A DNA stretch of 64,000 nt from Craterostigma plantagineum (lineage: Eukaryota > Streptophyta > Magnoliopsida > Lamiales > Linderniaceae): positions 1 through 64,000 of the forward strand of contig JAPQWV010001556.1 of the NCBI GenBank assembly GCA_027422505.1, read 5' to 3'. A program made the position numbers and the translations under genes. The notes beneath the pieces are model-generated. The model was not told where the DNA came from. It worked only from the letters and a program-made list of their open reading frames with translations, and searched no databases. Positions 47,845-60,496 of this stretch are shown here, in pieces (within the stretch, counting starts at the first letter, position 1; each line of letters opens with the position of its first letter).

Positions 47845-49569
47845 TGAAGATATAAATGTGCCTAAGCGGGGGGGGGGGGGGGGGGCGGTGAATTACGCTT
47901 ATAGAAATTTTTAGCTTCTTTTCACAAATCTTAAATGTAGTGACTTAGATATGCCTACTGATGTTTGTAAACGAATATGCTGATATATCCTAGTTACGTC
48001 GGATGTGTTTCGGGTCTGTCTCACAGCGATAAAGTAATAAAAGAAAAGTAAATGCGAGACAGGATTTTTATAGAGGTTATATCCCCAACTGGGTTTACTC
48101 CTCTCCTTGGGGTTTGCTCCCCAATAGTTCAACCAATCACTATAATGCACCGCAGCTAGATACAAAACTGATTGGCAAGTCGAACACTAGCCACTACTAG
48201 GTTACCACACGCCGAGTTTCGTTCCTCTGAATCTCCTTGATCCGACAGACACAGCTCGCTACCGAATGGCCCCCGAAACTAGTCCTTCCCTTCACGTGTG
48301 CGTAAACGTCGACCTTGCCTCATTGGTATTGCTCACGTCCGAAGACAACACGTCCGAAGACAGAATATATGGATGGGATGATGGAATATCGGATGAATCA
48401 CTCGCTCAGTGATGGAATCGCAAGTTAACGCTTAGTAAGGCAGAAAGCTATCGCAAATGGAAGGCTCGGGAATATCTCAGTATCTTTCTGCTAATGACTC
48501 TCGTAGTAGGTTTGCGATTCTTAGTTCTCGAGATTATGAAGTGTAGCATGTATATAAACCTTTTCAATCAGCACATCACATGGAAAATCGTATCATATAA
48601 TAATCACACAATCAAGCATAGTTTCCATGCATGTTTCGAAGTCAACATGCCATATAAAATCATGCTTTTTAATAAATCATCACAACGGTCATAGCACGTT
48701 AAAGCATGATTATTTTCCATATAAGAGCTCATACAAGCATGAATATATTCCATATAAAGACTCAAATCGTTCTCATGCATATTCAATCACTTCGCATATA
48801 TTTACCATATCAGGACTTTCCATAAGTGATTCCCTGCTATCTGTTTCTAGTGTAAATCGATCCAAATTAACTTTCCAAATATAGCACACAAGATAGCATC
48901 ATATCAGCACGTATTCCATGTACAAATCATAGTATTTAGATTAATATAATTACCTTGTTTAGCACGCAAATCAGATCAGAACACACTTAATTCGATTTAT
49001 GAAATCATGGCGGAACTTCCCTTATCTCAGAGATCACATTCGTTTATAGCACATACCATATAATAGCACCTTACCACAAAGTCAATCAAATCCAATCTTT
49101 CCTAAATATATTATTCCAATCAGCATAAGGAAAGATATTAATTCAATATTGCACATTAAATTCAGTGGAAGGCATGCAAAAATCGTATATGTGATTCTCG
49201 TCCAGGAATAATTAAGTATCAACGGGTATATCACTTTCCATATATAAGCAGCATAGTTTCCATATATAGCTCAACATGATATCTCATGCGTAATTTCCAT
49301 ATATAGGACAGAACGATATATCCTATCACATGGACTGTCTATAACATGCGATCACATAGTCACATCAACAAATCACAGAATCATATGTAATAAAATATTC
49401 AAACACTTTAATGATTTATAGCTCTTAATCAATGCATGGTCGAATATTATCATGTTCTTAGACGTTATATTGATCACAAATCGAATTGCTTAATTTTATA
49501 GACCTAATGTCATTACAGTTACATCGTTAATCAAAACTCTCTAACATGTATGGACCAAAAAGGTCAACA
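47845..49569 (-). repeat. SIR 5' LTR
   Basis: Plus-strand ends tgaagatata and aaggtcaaca. It holds an 18-G run at 47868-47885 near the U5 end and pairs with 29015-30744. Confidence 0.9.
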
Positions 49570-49574
49570 AAAAA

Positions 49575-50870
49575 GTTAGAAGATCTTCTTGTTAGAAGGG
49601 GACAGACTGAACAGACAATACCCATGGACTTAGAATTTTATGATTATAAATTTGGCTTAGGCTTTGAGAACCCACGGTGTTTATCAAAAGTTGATTGTAA
49701 GCAACTTTACGACATTCAACACATGGGTTTAGGATTAACAGATCTTATGGTTTTTACTAATGCTAAAGAAATAGATGCTTTAGAAGAAACCAAAAGAAAA
49801 GCCAAGACTAGGGTTGAAATTCCCTTCTCCTACACCGAATTGAATCAAAGCTACAACATTAGGGAACTTCCCAAAGGTTGGAGTCTTGAGTCAATTAAAC
49901 TACTCGAAGATCTTTCTATTAAAAAAGAAGCACAAATTCATCTTTCTGAAATTCTCTCTATATACCACCTATTGTTAGGAAAATAGAGGAGTTAAGAGGC
50001 TCATTAGAAATAGAACGAGAGAATTTTGAAGCTGAAAAGAAAGAGTTCCTAGAAGAGATTGAGAATCTCAAACCTTCTTCAACATCCCAAGTTATTTCCC
50101 ACGCTATGCCAAAAAGCGTGAAAATTGAAAAAGCGCCTTCAGTAGATCATAAACGTATTATTAGAAGTGCTAAGCCTAACACTATTCACCTACGTCTACA
50201 GGGAGCGTAGGGCCAGCTCTAGATACGAAGGCGTGGGTGTCTAGAATAAAAATGGAGAAGGAGTCAATAGATTTGAATGTTTCCAATATCGATTCTCCTT
50301 CTACAAAAATAAAAAGACACTCGGAAAAATAAAAGAGCCATTTCCTCGTTTCAAATAATTGCTTCTACACACTCCCTCAAACCAATCACATTTAGAAGCA
50401 CTAATTTCGAAATAGGCTTCACATCGAAAACAAAAATTAATAATTCTAAGACAAATGCATCTAGGATGATAGGTAGGAAACAAGATCCAGCCATAAAGAA
50501 AGCATATGGCGCTATACATGCTTGTTCTCACTTAAGGTATCCCGTTAAGATTTAATCCCCCAAGCACCTTAGGAGACTATCCAATGAAAAGATCTTTTCC
50601 TCACTCAAGCCTACTCGTGCATTTGCTCGTGCTGAAATTCAACTTCCCCGCTAGGTTCAACCCACTTGGATTCCTAAAACAACTCGTGAGAAGACAAAAG
50701 CCATAAAGGCTAAGTCTCCTAAAGCAAAACCCAAATTTACTTCCTCGAAGGCAACTTGGGTCGCTAAAGTTCCTATCGATAATAACTTAGGAACCATATC
50801 TGAACCAAAATCTAAATCTGCTAATCTGAGAGGACCCAATTTTAAGTGGGTACCTAAAGCTCTCTAAATT
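49575..50870 (+). pseudogene. COP2 gag, part 2
   Basis: The frame resumes as KKLEDLLVRRGQTEQTI across the SIR target duplication. It contains CKQLYDIQHMGLGLTDLM, RAKTRVEIPF-like KTRVEIPFSYTELNQSYN and SIKLLEDLSIKKEAQIHLSE (49546-49986). After that it is broken, with IIASTHSLKPITF, HLRYPVKI and basic C-terminal pieces up to about 50870. The same blocks occur in COP0 (59507-60330) and, in part, in COP1. Confidence 0.8.
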
Positions 50871-50879
50871 GTTTTTGCA

Positions 50880-53800
50880 GATCCATCATGTGCGGTACCT
50901 TGACTCTGGTTGCTCCACACACATGACGGGAAATCAAGAGCTGCTGAGCAACTATCAAGACCGACTGAATGGAAAATTCCGGTTTGGAAACAACGATTCA
51001 GCCTCGACTAGGACTTAGGGATATCATTCTGGAGAATCTAACTATAAAAGATGTCCCCTACGTCGAAGGCCTCCGCCATAACTTGTTCAGCATAGGCCAG
51101 TTCTGTGACGAAGGGTTCCATGTGGTCTTTCATGCTGACCGGTGCAGAATTTTGGATAGTCAGGACACATAACTCCTTCAAGGACTTCGGAAATCAAATC
51201 TATACACGATAAACTTGACGTCCGTGCGGCCCTCGACAGCTGTTTGCCTCATTTCTCAGACTGTAATTTAGCGGAACAGCTTATGGCATCAACACATGTC
51301 TCATCTCAACATCAAAGCTCTTCAACATCTCTCAACGAAAAAGTTTGTTCACGGTCCTTCAACTATAACTTTACAGAAAGAGCATCAATGTTCGGCGTGC
51401 CAATTAGGAAAAATGAAGCGAGCATCGCATCATATCAAACAAATGGCCTCTACTTCACGTCCTCTGGAACTGCTACATATGGACCTCTACGGACAAATGA
51501 AGACACAGAGCATAAATGGATGCAAGTAACTGCTGGTCATAGTCGATGACTACTCTCGCTACACACGGACAAAGTTCCTCCGAACCAAAGATGAGACAGG
51601 TGACTTGATTATCAACTTTGTGAACACTACTCAGGCTGCAACAGACTATTCATGTTATTCGAACAGACAACAGCACTGAGTTCAAGAACAATCACCTCAG
51701 TGAGTTTTATCAGAAACTTGGAATAAGTCAACAATTTTCAGCCGCCAAGACTCCTCAACAGAATGCGGTAGTCGAAGAAAGAACAGAACTCCAATGGAAG
51801 CCGCACGTACGATGCTCATCCAGTCTGGTCTTCTATATTTTCTCTGGGCACAGTAAATACCACCTGTTTCACTCAAAACAGGACAGTGGTTCACAAGCGC
51901 TTTGACAAGACTCCGTACGAAATTATCAACAAACGAGTACCCAACATTTCATTCTTTAAAGTCTTCGGGTGCAAGTGCTTTGTGGCGAGCGACCAAGAGC
52001 AACGTGCTAAGTTCGAAACTAAAGCATCCGAAGCAACCTTCGTTGGGTATTCTTCAACATCCAAAGCGTACCGAGTATACATCAAGTCCAACCGCACAAT
52101 TAAGGAAAGCTATAACGTCACTTTTCACGAAGTGAACGAGATGGCTTTCGATCACTTCAGTCAAGGACCCGTGCCTACCCAGATGGATTCTGCACAACTC
52201 AGTTCAGACCCGTGCTCAACCCGTTGGCTTCTGAAGACAACATCTCAGAACCCGTACTCACTGGTGTGTTGGCACAAAACCAACAGAAGATGGCAACAAA
52301 TCAACAATCACCGCCAGATGAAGCTCTGAGACCTGTGTTAGAAGACTTGGATTGGCTTTTTGAGCCTTACATCCGCCAGTCACCGTCAATCCTACACTCA
52401 ACGAGGCCGATGTACCAAGTTCTTCAACAGTCCCCACCTCACCCGATTCAGATTTGCCTCATAATAACGAAGAACCTATAGTGGTTATTGAGGAAGAATC
52501 ATCAGAGACGATCGATCCAAGTGCAGAACTGGAATTTCCTCAAACAAATGATCAATCGGAGACTATAGGAAATCTAGACCCACAGATGGCTGATGCATCG
52601 ACTTCAGTCTTGCCTCATGAACGCAAGTGGACTAGAGGTCACCCGGTTGATCAGATAATTGGCGATCCTTCAGATGGAGTGAGGACACGTCGTCAACACA
52701 GTCTCTTCAGCTGCTTCTTAAGTAAAAATGAGCCTACCAAGGTAGCAGACGCACTTCAAGACTCGGATTGGGTAATAGCGATGCATGATGAAATTCATCA
52801 GTTCGAACGTCTTCAAGTGTGGACCTTACTACCCCATCCGCATGGGAAAACAATTGTCGGAACTAAATGGGTATTCAAAAACAAGAAGAATGAAGATGAT
52901 GAAGTGATCCGGAACAAAGCAAGGCTTGTTGCGAAGGGATACAATCAACAGGAAGGCATCGACTACGACGAGATGCTCCTGTTGCCCGGATCGAAGCTAT
53001 CCGCCTTCTATTAGCTTATGCGGCTCACAAAGACTTCAAAGTCTATCAAATGGATGTTAAGACCACCTTTCTCAACGGCGTTTTAACAGAAAAAGTCTAT
53101 GTCGCTCAGCCGGAAGGTTTGTCGATCAAGAACATCCCGATCACGTCTATCGTTTGGACAAAGCTCTCTACGGACTTATACAAGCCCCTCGTGCTTGGTA
53201 CGATGTCCTGAGTGAATTCCTCGCGAACTCTGGATTAATACGGGGAACGATAGACACAACCCTCTTCATCAAATGGCTAGATAAAGATCTGTTGGTCGTC
53301 CAAGTATACGTCGACGACATCATCTTCGGATCAACTAATCACGGATTTGCACGAAGTTCGGAGATCTAATGAAAAGCAAGTTTGAAAGAGTCACATGGGA
53401 GAGATGCAGTTCTTCTTAGGACTACAAGTCAGGCAACTCGAAGATGGGATTTTCATCAGTCAGACAAAATACATCAAGGATATTCTAAAGAAATTCCATC
53501 AAGATCAGAGCAAGCCTCTCAGCACTCCTATGTCACCAAGCTGCAAGTTGGATGCCGATCCCTCTGGAAAAAACGGTCGAGATCACGCTGTATCGCAGCA
53601 TCATTGGATCTCTTCTCTACCTCACCTCAAACCGGCCGGAAATCTGTTTGCCACCTGCTTATGTGCCCGTTTTCAAGCCGATCCCAAAGAATCCCATATG
53701 CTCGCGGTTTTAAAGATTCTGCGTTACCTTAAGGGCACTTCTACCTCTGGACTATGGTATCCAAAGGGTACGAACTTCAAACTTATTGGCTATACTGACG

Positions 53801-54247
53801 CTGATTATGCAAGTTGCCGAATGGATAGGAAAAGCACGTCGGTGGCGCTTAATTTCTAGGCGAAAAGCTAGTCTGCTGGTCATCCAAAAAGCAGAACTGT
53901 GTGTCAACTTCGACGGCCGAAGCGGAATACGTGACTGTCGCCAGTTGTTGCTCCCAGATGCTGTGGATGAGGACTCAGCTTAGCGACTATGGTACAATTT
54001 AAATAATATACCCATATATAGTGATAGTCAAAGTGCCATCCCTATCACTTGAAATCCTGTTCATTACTCACGTACAAAACACATAGACATTAGATATCAC
54101 TTTATCAAAGATCACGTAGAAAAAGGCACCATTGACGTGTACTTAGTGAACACGGAGTATCAACTAGCCGACATTTTCACCAAGGCATTGGATGAAAAAC
54201 GATTCCAATTCCTTGTCGGAAAATTAGGCATATTGAATCTCCCGTAA
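50880..54247 (+). pseudogene. COP2 pol, degenerate
   Basis: Protease: RYLDSGCSTHMTG (about 50895-50935), with Arg where COP1 has Trp. Integrase: 51296-51529 (CSACQLGKMKRASHH, LHMDLYG) then VDDYSRYT; the second half of the core is shifted, with the first part of the NGVVE motif damaged. Integrase C-terminal part: 51886-52329 (VFGCKCFVASDQEQR). RT: 52454-53014 and 53154-53369, with [31 protein letters not shown] and an intact YVDDIIFGS. RNase H: 53395-54247, with TDADYASCRMDRKST and, in the last frame, LADIFTKALDEKRFQFLVGK; stop at 54245-54247. At least five frameshifts. Confidence 0.88.
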
Positions 54248-56130
54248 TATGTGCATTACCTGATCTTCTGTGCTATCACATGCTTATTCTATGTGTTTTC
54301 CATGCTCACTTGTCTTATCTTGCGTGATAATAATAATATAAAAAAAAACTATACATATACCTATAATATAAGAGGGATGACGAAATCCTTTAGGATGCTT
54401 TGATCTAAAGTCACTTAGAATTTTACCCCGACATGCGATCGATTCAATTGCTTAATTTTGTCAGTGTATGTCGCATTCTTGTGTCTAAAGGTCATTAGGT
54501 TGTTCCACTAGACACAAAGCCACTATACATATGTAAGGATTCTAGCCTTGTTATTTTCCTTTCTTTGGATCTATTTCTCGAGTGAGTCAAACATCGATTA
54601 CTTGTCTTAACTAGTGATACTTGGCTTCATACTCACCTTGCATTAGATCGTTAGGAAAATGATAAGGGCGCTTAGGTTATTCCTCACTCGCCCTTATAAA
54701 ATTTTCCCTCACATTAAGCCCTTAGTCATCCACTTTGAGCCATCTCCGATGTCCTTTTCTTCCTTTGAATCCATTCCTAGCCTTCAACGTATTCTATACT
54801 CTTCGGATGGTTGTTGAAACGAGAGAATGAGGGGAAGGAGGATGATGACAAAGGCATTGCTCAACGCGCAAAAATCAGACCAAAGGAACCTGCCTTCCGA
54901 CTATCTCTTAGAAGGTGGCATGGATCCTACTGTGAACTTCTCCAACGATAATCTCGTACGCTCGTCAGAACGGCTGGAAAGAGGAGCACCACGAAGTGAA
55001 CTTCTCCAACGATAATCCGGTCTTATATCGTGAAACGAGAAGAGTAGTGCAGCCTTGGGTACGAATTCCATAACCATGAACTTTTCCAAAAAGATAATCT
55101 CTGAAACCTCTCTAGGAATTAAGAGAAGAGGAGCACGGTATCGGCCGAGAACCAACAAGAAGAACTTCGCCTACGATATCCTATAGCCTCGTGGAGAAGC
55201 GGAGCTTCAGCTTGAGCATAGCATAAAAAGGGATAGTTCTTAAAAGAAAAAGAGGGAGAAAAGATTGAAACAAAAGAAGAAAGACGCCAAAAAAAGGAGA
55301 TGGACGTAGAAATGAAAGATGACGAAGAGATAAGCTCACTTTCCTCTAAATTCCTTCCCTTCTAAGTCCTAGCCAAACTATAACCCTTACAACCCTTTGA
55401 TTCCAATCGACGGTCTCTCGCTTAGGTGAAATGATTAAAAAATCTCTCGATCACAGGTAAATTGACTTACAATTGCTTGTGTTGACTTGAGTGATATAAA
55501 TATAAAAATCCCAAGTTAGAAATAATTGAGTGCAAGAGCGAACCTAGTGAAAGTTGTCGAAATGGACCAGTCTATGAACTTAGGACTATAGTTTGACGAC
55601 ATGACTTGACGGCATTTTCTTCTTTCAAATGTCTCGTATAATTTTAGGTGTGATGGATTGATCGAAGCAAAATAATCTGACCCCATACTATAATAATAGT
55701 AATATTAAAAAAAAATCGTGAAAGGAAAAAGTTCGCACATTTTGACATGAAATGTTATGTTTCATACGCGTGAATTGAATAAATGCGAATTTCTTTAGTT
55801 TGTCGCACATTCTAAATGCAATTTTAGATTGCATTGGTACTAAATTGTTTAAAATGCGATAAATTTTTCATTGCTCTTACCCTCACGCAATATCTTCAAT
55901 ACATGTTTTGGGGACCATGTATATGTGCTTACTAGGTAAATTGCGTAATTTTTTGCTTGTTACTTGAATTGATTTCATATGTTTGTTAAGTCAATTCTTG
56001 CGCATTATTTGAGGGGTAGTAAATATAAAATCGTGCATTAGCTCCAAATATTTTTGACGTTTTTCTCTAAGTATTTCAGATTTCTTCGAACAAAATAAAG
56101 GAGTGAGACGTCGACACTACAAAATAAGGG
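54248..56130 (+). other. COP2 region between pol and the 3' ORF
   Basis: Homologous to COP1 12435-14290, non-coding. It holds the tandem repeats (54932-55190), a PPT-like gaggggtag (56011-56019), and a roughly 70-bp hairpin-bearing segment (about 55795-55860; aatgcaa/ttgcatt arms) lacking in COP1. The second-leader segment of COP1 is absent. Confidence 0.65.
54932..55190 (+). repeat. Degenerate tandem repeat, COP2 copy
   Basis: Four units with gtgaacttctccaacgata-like cores at 54932, 54996, 55075 and 55160 (spacing 64, 79 and 85), matching COP1. Confidence 0.7.
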
Positions 56131-59100
56131 ATGATTATGGACTTGCCATACAGCGCAAACTACGACCCGCTCCCATCAGACGCAGAAATGGTGCATGATT
56201 TTCATGCAGATGGGTTATCAACCGCAGCTCACCAAGCTAGCTCGGGTCCCGTGCAGCGGTATCCCTCATCCGTGGAAGACACTGTTCAGGATCGTGAACA
56301 AGTTTTTATCACCCATGCATACAGGCTTCGATAAGGGCAACGCCAACATTCTGCGGATTTTCTACGGACTCGCATTCTCCAGAAATTACGGCTTCACGCA
56401 GCTGATCTGGAATGATCTTGTAGACCAGATTAGGCAAAAGGAGAATCGGAGATCGAAGAATGTGCCCTACGCTCGGTGGTTTAATGTCATCATCTGCCAA
56501 TATATGGAGATGCATGAGCAGAACATTCCTCACCTGCCTCCAGGAGGAAATTATCAACCGCCGAAACTTAAATTCTTTCACAATCCACGGCTCACGGACT
56601 TGGACCAACCGTCGATGCCGATTCCTTTTGAGCTTCTATATCTCGCTGACCCCAGAGGAGACGTATATGTGCTGCCGGGAGAATCACCTCACCGAGGAGA
56701 TGATTCGAGGGCCCCTGACTGATTTTGGAGTTAGCCCTACCCAACCGCAACACCAACCAAGCCCTGACGACACGATGATAGATGTTGTCGCTCAGGAGCA
56801 GCACGTGAACCGACACCTCACACGGCTTCCTCGGCAGACACTGAGTCTGATGAGTAGATCCAACTTATAAGACGGACTCCACGTCGACTGAGCCTTTAGA
56901 TCGAGTCCCTATTTACCGTCGTCTCCACCACATCAGACACGCCGCAGTGCATACCTTCTAGGGCTGAGGACCCTTCGTCGCTCAATCTAGAGCCGCAGCC
57001 CACTATCACAGCGGCGGTCTGGGCTGAGGATCAGATTATCACTACCGGCCTCGACGTCGAAATGTCTGACGTACAGGTTTCAATCTGAGCTGTCACAACA
57101 TCCATAGATGTGAATCTTCTAGATTCAAGTCGAGGATTGGATGGAAGTCTCATACAGTCGCAACTTCAAGTGACTGTGAGCCAACCTGAGGAGCCGGTGC
57201 TGCTCAAGGGTTGATAACAGGCGACATCAGTTGTCCTGGAACATCCAAGGAGGCGTCCGTACCGTTTGTACCAAACGAGCAATTCCAAGCCGCTCTCTCA
57301 GCTGCTGTTCAGTCGCTTGAAGACAAAATAATGGAGAGAGTTCTTACTGCCATAGAGACATCCCGCAGAGACACCGGGAAAGCACCTGTCTCCAAAGGCA
57401 CCTCGTCACAAACCAGCCTCACACCTCCACAACCCACACCCACCGACCCTTTAGCCACTTCATCCATCCTCATCAGTCCATACACCATACTCATAACCGA
57501 GCTTCACGACATCCTACTCGCCCGCCTGATCGGCCTCTCCATCCGGTCGCCTCAAGAAGAGTCTCTTTACAGGCGATTGGTTGATCATCCTGAGCCACCT
57601 ACTGAAACTTGCCGAGGCCAAAGCTCCCACTCAAGATGCAGATATGACGATCCTAACAATCAGGACCCTCATGAGGGGGAGAAGAGGCCACGGACATCTA
57701 CGAGTGGCCAAGGACAAGGCTCGGGCGCGACGCAAACAAGCGCTGGAGCAGGTGAAACCCAAACCCGAACACAAACCACACACACAACGCACCGCACCAC
57801 CACTCTAACCACCAACCTTTCACCTCCGGACGCCTCCACCCACACCACCGACTCTGACAAGCCCCTTGCTTTCGGAAAAAGAAGCAAGTGCGGCCATGCT
57901 CGTAGCTCTGACACAAACCCAAGCTACTCCCTCAAAACCTCCAGAACAACCGGCCCTTCAGGGCACGACGTCAACCCACATGAATATCTCGACAAATTCA
58001 TATTTGAAGACAAGTGGGCGGCCCATTATATGCCCGAGGAGCATCAAGTACAACGGCTCAAGGAAGTTCGACAAATTTTGCAACAAGCTTCGGTGGACCT
58101 CGTGCTGATAGAAGACGACGAACTTCAGGAAGGTGTAGACCACGACAAGATCCCACGGGGCTTTCAGAGATGATCATGCAACGAGCGGTTTCCCCCATAA
58201 GACAAATGCGAGGGACCGTTGGGGTCGACACGCCGTGGGAGAATATCCGAAGATACCTATCCTCGAAGAAGTCCGTGAGAATATTTGGAGGTCGCCGGAC
58301 AGAATCAAAAAGCCGAACGAATTTGAACTGAGAGGGATTTCTCACTGGGATCAGCAAAAGAGAATGACATATCTCTGGATGCTAACCCATCTCGGACCGG
58401 GTGTGAGAATGAAGATGACTAAAGCACAAGCAAGGAATCATTATAAGAGTCTATCTCCCATCTGCCAGCTACTAAGTGTCTATTGCGCCAAAGGAGGACT
58501 TCCAACACCGTTCTATGTAATCGAGAGAGTAGACAGAACTCGAGAGGAACTCAGCGAGAGCGACCTACCCTACCTTCCTTACGAGAAGGTGTACCGTCTC
58601 TACCACTTCTACGTAGAGAAGTACAAGGGTCCTCAAGGCTTCATAAAGAAAGGACTCGCGGGACTCTACCGGTTCATGATGCGCAAGTCAAGTACTTCGC
58701 CGCATACGACCTTCAGATGGCTCTGGAGAGCAACATGAAGAAGGTCAACATGAGCGCTCCACTCAACAAAAGACCTGAGATCGAAGGGCTTCCCAACAAT
58801 CACGTGCACATCAGCTTAGTCCTAGGCGTCACCTACAACAATCGAATCGCGAAGAAGACTAGGATGATGCTGAAGACTGAGATACACAAATTCTGTAATG
58901 GGATGCTCAAGGTCATCAGGAAAAAACATAGAAAAAAGGTTGGAAGAGATCAACAGAGACACAATGCTGAGGATCCATCGGTTCGTGAGAGAATAGCCGC
59001 TCGTAATGGAATTACTTGAGGACATCTAGGAGCGACTGGAGCTAAGGAACACAGTCAGGAACTTTGAGCATGCGCTGGGCTTGCGCAGATCGTATTACGC

Positions 59101-59150
59101 CTGACGAGGACAAACAACACTGAAACGCAATCAAGCACAACGGGGGAGAT
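56131..59150 (+). pseudogene. COP2 extra 3' ORF, N-terminally deleted
   Basis: Homologous to COP1 16255-19477. Frames in order: 56195-56722 (MGYQPQLTKLARV, LIWNDLVDQIRQKENRR, LKFFHNPRLTDLDQPSMPIP), 57211-58173 (320 codons: NEQFQAALSAAVQSLEDKI, a Pro/Thr/Gln-rich middle, EEHQVQRLKEVRQILQQ), 58235-58738 (RGISHWDQQKRMTYLWM, YVEKYKGPQGFIKK), 58483-59019 (FAAYDLQMALESNMKKVN). The N-terminal part, including the YLQQFWG block, is missing because of a deletion whose junction is near 56126. The middle frame is the longest intact stretch of this protein in the window. Function unknown. Confidence 0.75.
59139..59150 (+). other. COP2 polypurine tract
   Basis: The sequence aacgggggagat abuts the 3' LTR. 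One C interrupts the purine run found in COP1. Confidence 0.85.
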
Positions 59151-59501
59151 TGTAGAGTATATATTTTAATTGTGCTTGATTTTGTTAGTTGTCCTTGTAA
59201 TTAGGGGCGTTTTGTATAGTAGTCCATAGACTAGGACTAGTTTGATAGTTATACCAAGTTTGTTTGGTATAAATACATGTAAACAAATTGTGCTGAATTG
59301 AGAAAGTTTTGGAAATTGATCCAGAAGGCCTGCAATTCAATTTCTAGAGAGAGAAACAATAGTAACTTTCTCACTCTACTCGAATTCTCTCTCTTGTTCT
59401 TCATTTGAGTTTTTTGGTCGAATTTCAATGTCGACCATTATCATCGAATTACTTAGAATTCATGCCTAGGATCATTGAGTTGTTAATCGTAGGACCTAAC
59501 A
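59151..59501 (+). repeat. COP2 3' LTR
   Basis: From tgtagagtat to ggacctaaca, followed by ttttc. TATA box tataaata at 59268-59275. Inverted repeat ataccaa...ttggtat beside it. Confidence 0.92.
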
Positions 59502-59506
59502 TTTTC

Positions 59507-60332
59507 TAACCCATGCAACTTAAAGAAGTTGCCTGCATACAACTTTATGATATAAGATACATGGGTTTGAGTCTAACTTCTCAAATGACTTTTACTAGTG
59601 CATCTGAGACAAATGCGTTAGAAGAAGAAAAGTGTAAAGCTAAAACTAGGGCTGAGGTTCCCTTTGACTACACAGAATTGAATAGCAGTTACAAAACTCG
59701 GGGGATACCCAAGGAGTGTGACCGCGATTCAATTTATTCTTTTCAATATTCGAGTCAGTCCGACGAAGCAACTAATTATTATTCTGAAATTCTTCTACCC
59801 TTTACATTTCTAGTATGATTAAGAAATTGAGGAATTGCGCTCGTCATTCGAGATCGAAAGAAGAATTTTGAAGTGGAAATGAAAGCATTCTTAAAGGAGA
59901 TAGAGCATCTCAAACCTTCCCAAATTTCTTATGCTATTTCTCACTCATCTTCAAATTCCATAATTGAACCAGTCATTCTAAAGAGAGTGAAGAAAGAAAC
60001 TCGTCTTCTCGACTATTTAATTCCAAAGATAATATCTCTAAAAATATTATTCTTCCTAACCCGTCTCTACTACGCTACAAGGAGCATAGCGCAAAAGGCG
60101 TCGAAGCCGTGGGAGTCCAAAATAAAAATAGAGAAAGAGCCCTTACATTTCGTAGTTCCAAATTCAAGCCCTCCTGTAAAAATAAATGACACTCGTAGAA
60201 ATAAAAGAGCCATTTCTTCCTTAAAGATGATTGCTTCTACTTGTTCGATACAACCTATTACCTATAGAAGCACTAATTTTGAAAAAGGCTCTACAAATCG
60301 AAAATTACAAATAAATATTCTAAAACAAGTGC
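59507..60332 (+). pseudogene. COP0 gag, right fragment
   Basis: It contains QLYDIRYMGLSLTSQMTF, RAEVPFDYTELNSSYK (59513-59818), then MEMKAFLKEIEHLKPS and DTRRNKRAISSLKMIASTC, SIQPITYRSTNFEKGS (59873-60337). It is homologous to COP2 49670-50420 and COP1 8280-8640, but more diverged. It is cut at 60333 by LARD-C. This is the oldest visible layer of the right part of the window. Confidence 0.75.
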
Positions 60333-60471
60333 TGTAATGTCCCGTTTCTATTACTTCATTTGCGCAGCTATTATATTTTTCACATAAAATTTTTCGTTTT
60401 CCTTTCCTTTCCATAACCATTTCCGTTGAACATAAAACGGGCGTACATTTGGTCTAATTAACTCATAATGC

Positions 60472-60496
60472 ATATATATATATATATATATATATA
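60472..60496. repeat. (AT)n microsatellite in LARD-C LTR
   Basis: About 12 AT units. Confidence 0.9.

Larger units (their letters stand above)
29015..49569 (-). mobile_element. SIR: SIRE-type copia element with nested LARD-B
   Basis: On the minus strand, LTRs are 49569-47845 (5') and 30744-29015 (3'), with target duplication aaaaa at 29010-29014 and 49570-49574. PBS 47831-47842; PPT 30745-30757. Order: gag with two CCHC knuckles, protease, integrase, RT, RNase H, a repeat-bearing spacer and an extra 3' ORF. LARD-B interrupts it between integrase and RT. Without LARD-B it is about 11.2 kb. Long gag, two knuckles, a coiled coil and an extra 3' ORF fit the Sirevirus group. Confidence 0.9.
25863..59501 (+). 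mobile_element. COP2: copia element with a 20.5-kb nested insertion
   Basis: LTRs are at 25863-26212 and 59151-59501 with the ttttc duplication at 25858-25862 and 59502-59506. PBS and PPT are present. SIR (29015-49569) interrupts its gag. Without that insertion COP2 is about 13.1 kb and collinear with COP1, except for one roughly 2-kb deletion near 56126. It is inserted into the gag of an older relative, COP0. Confidence 0.92.
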
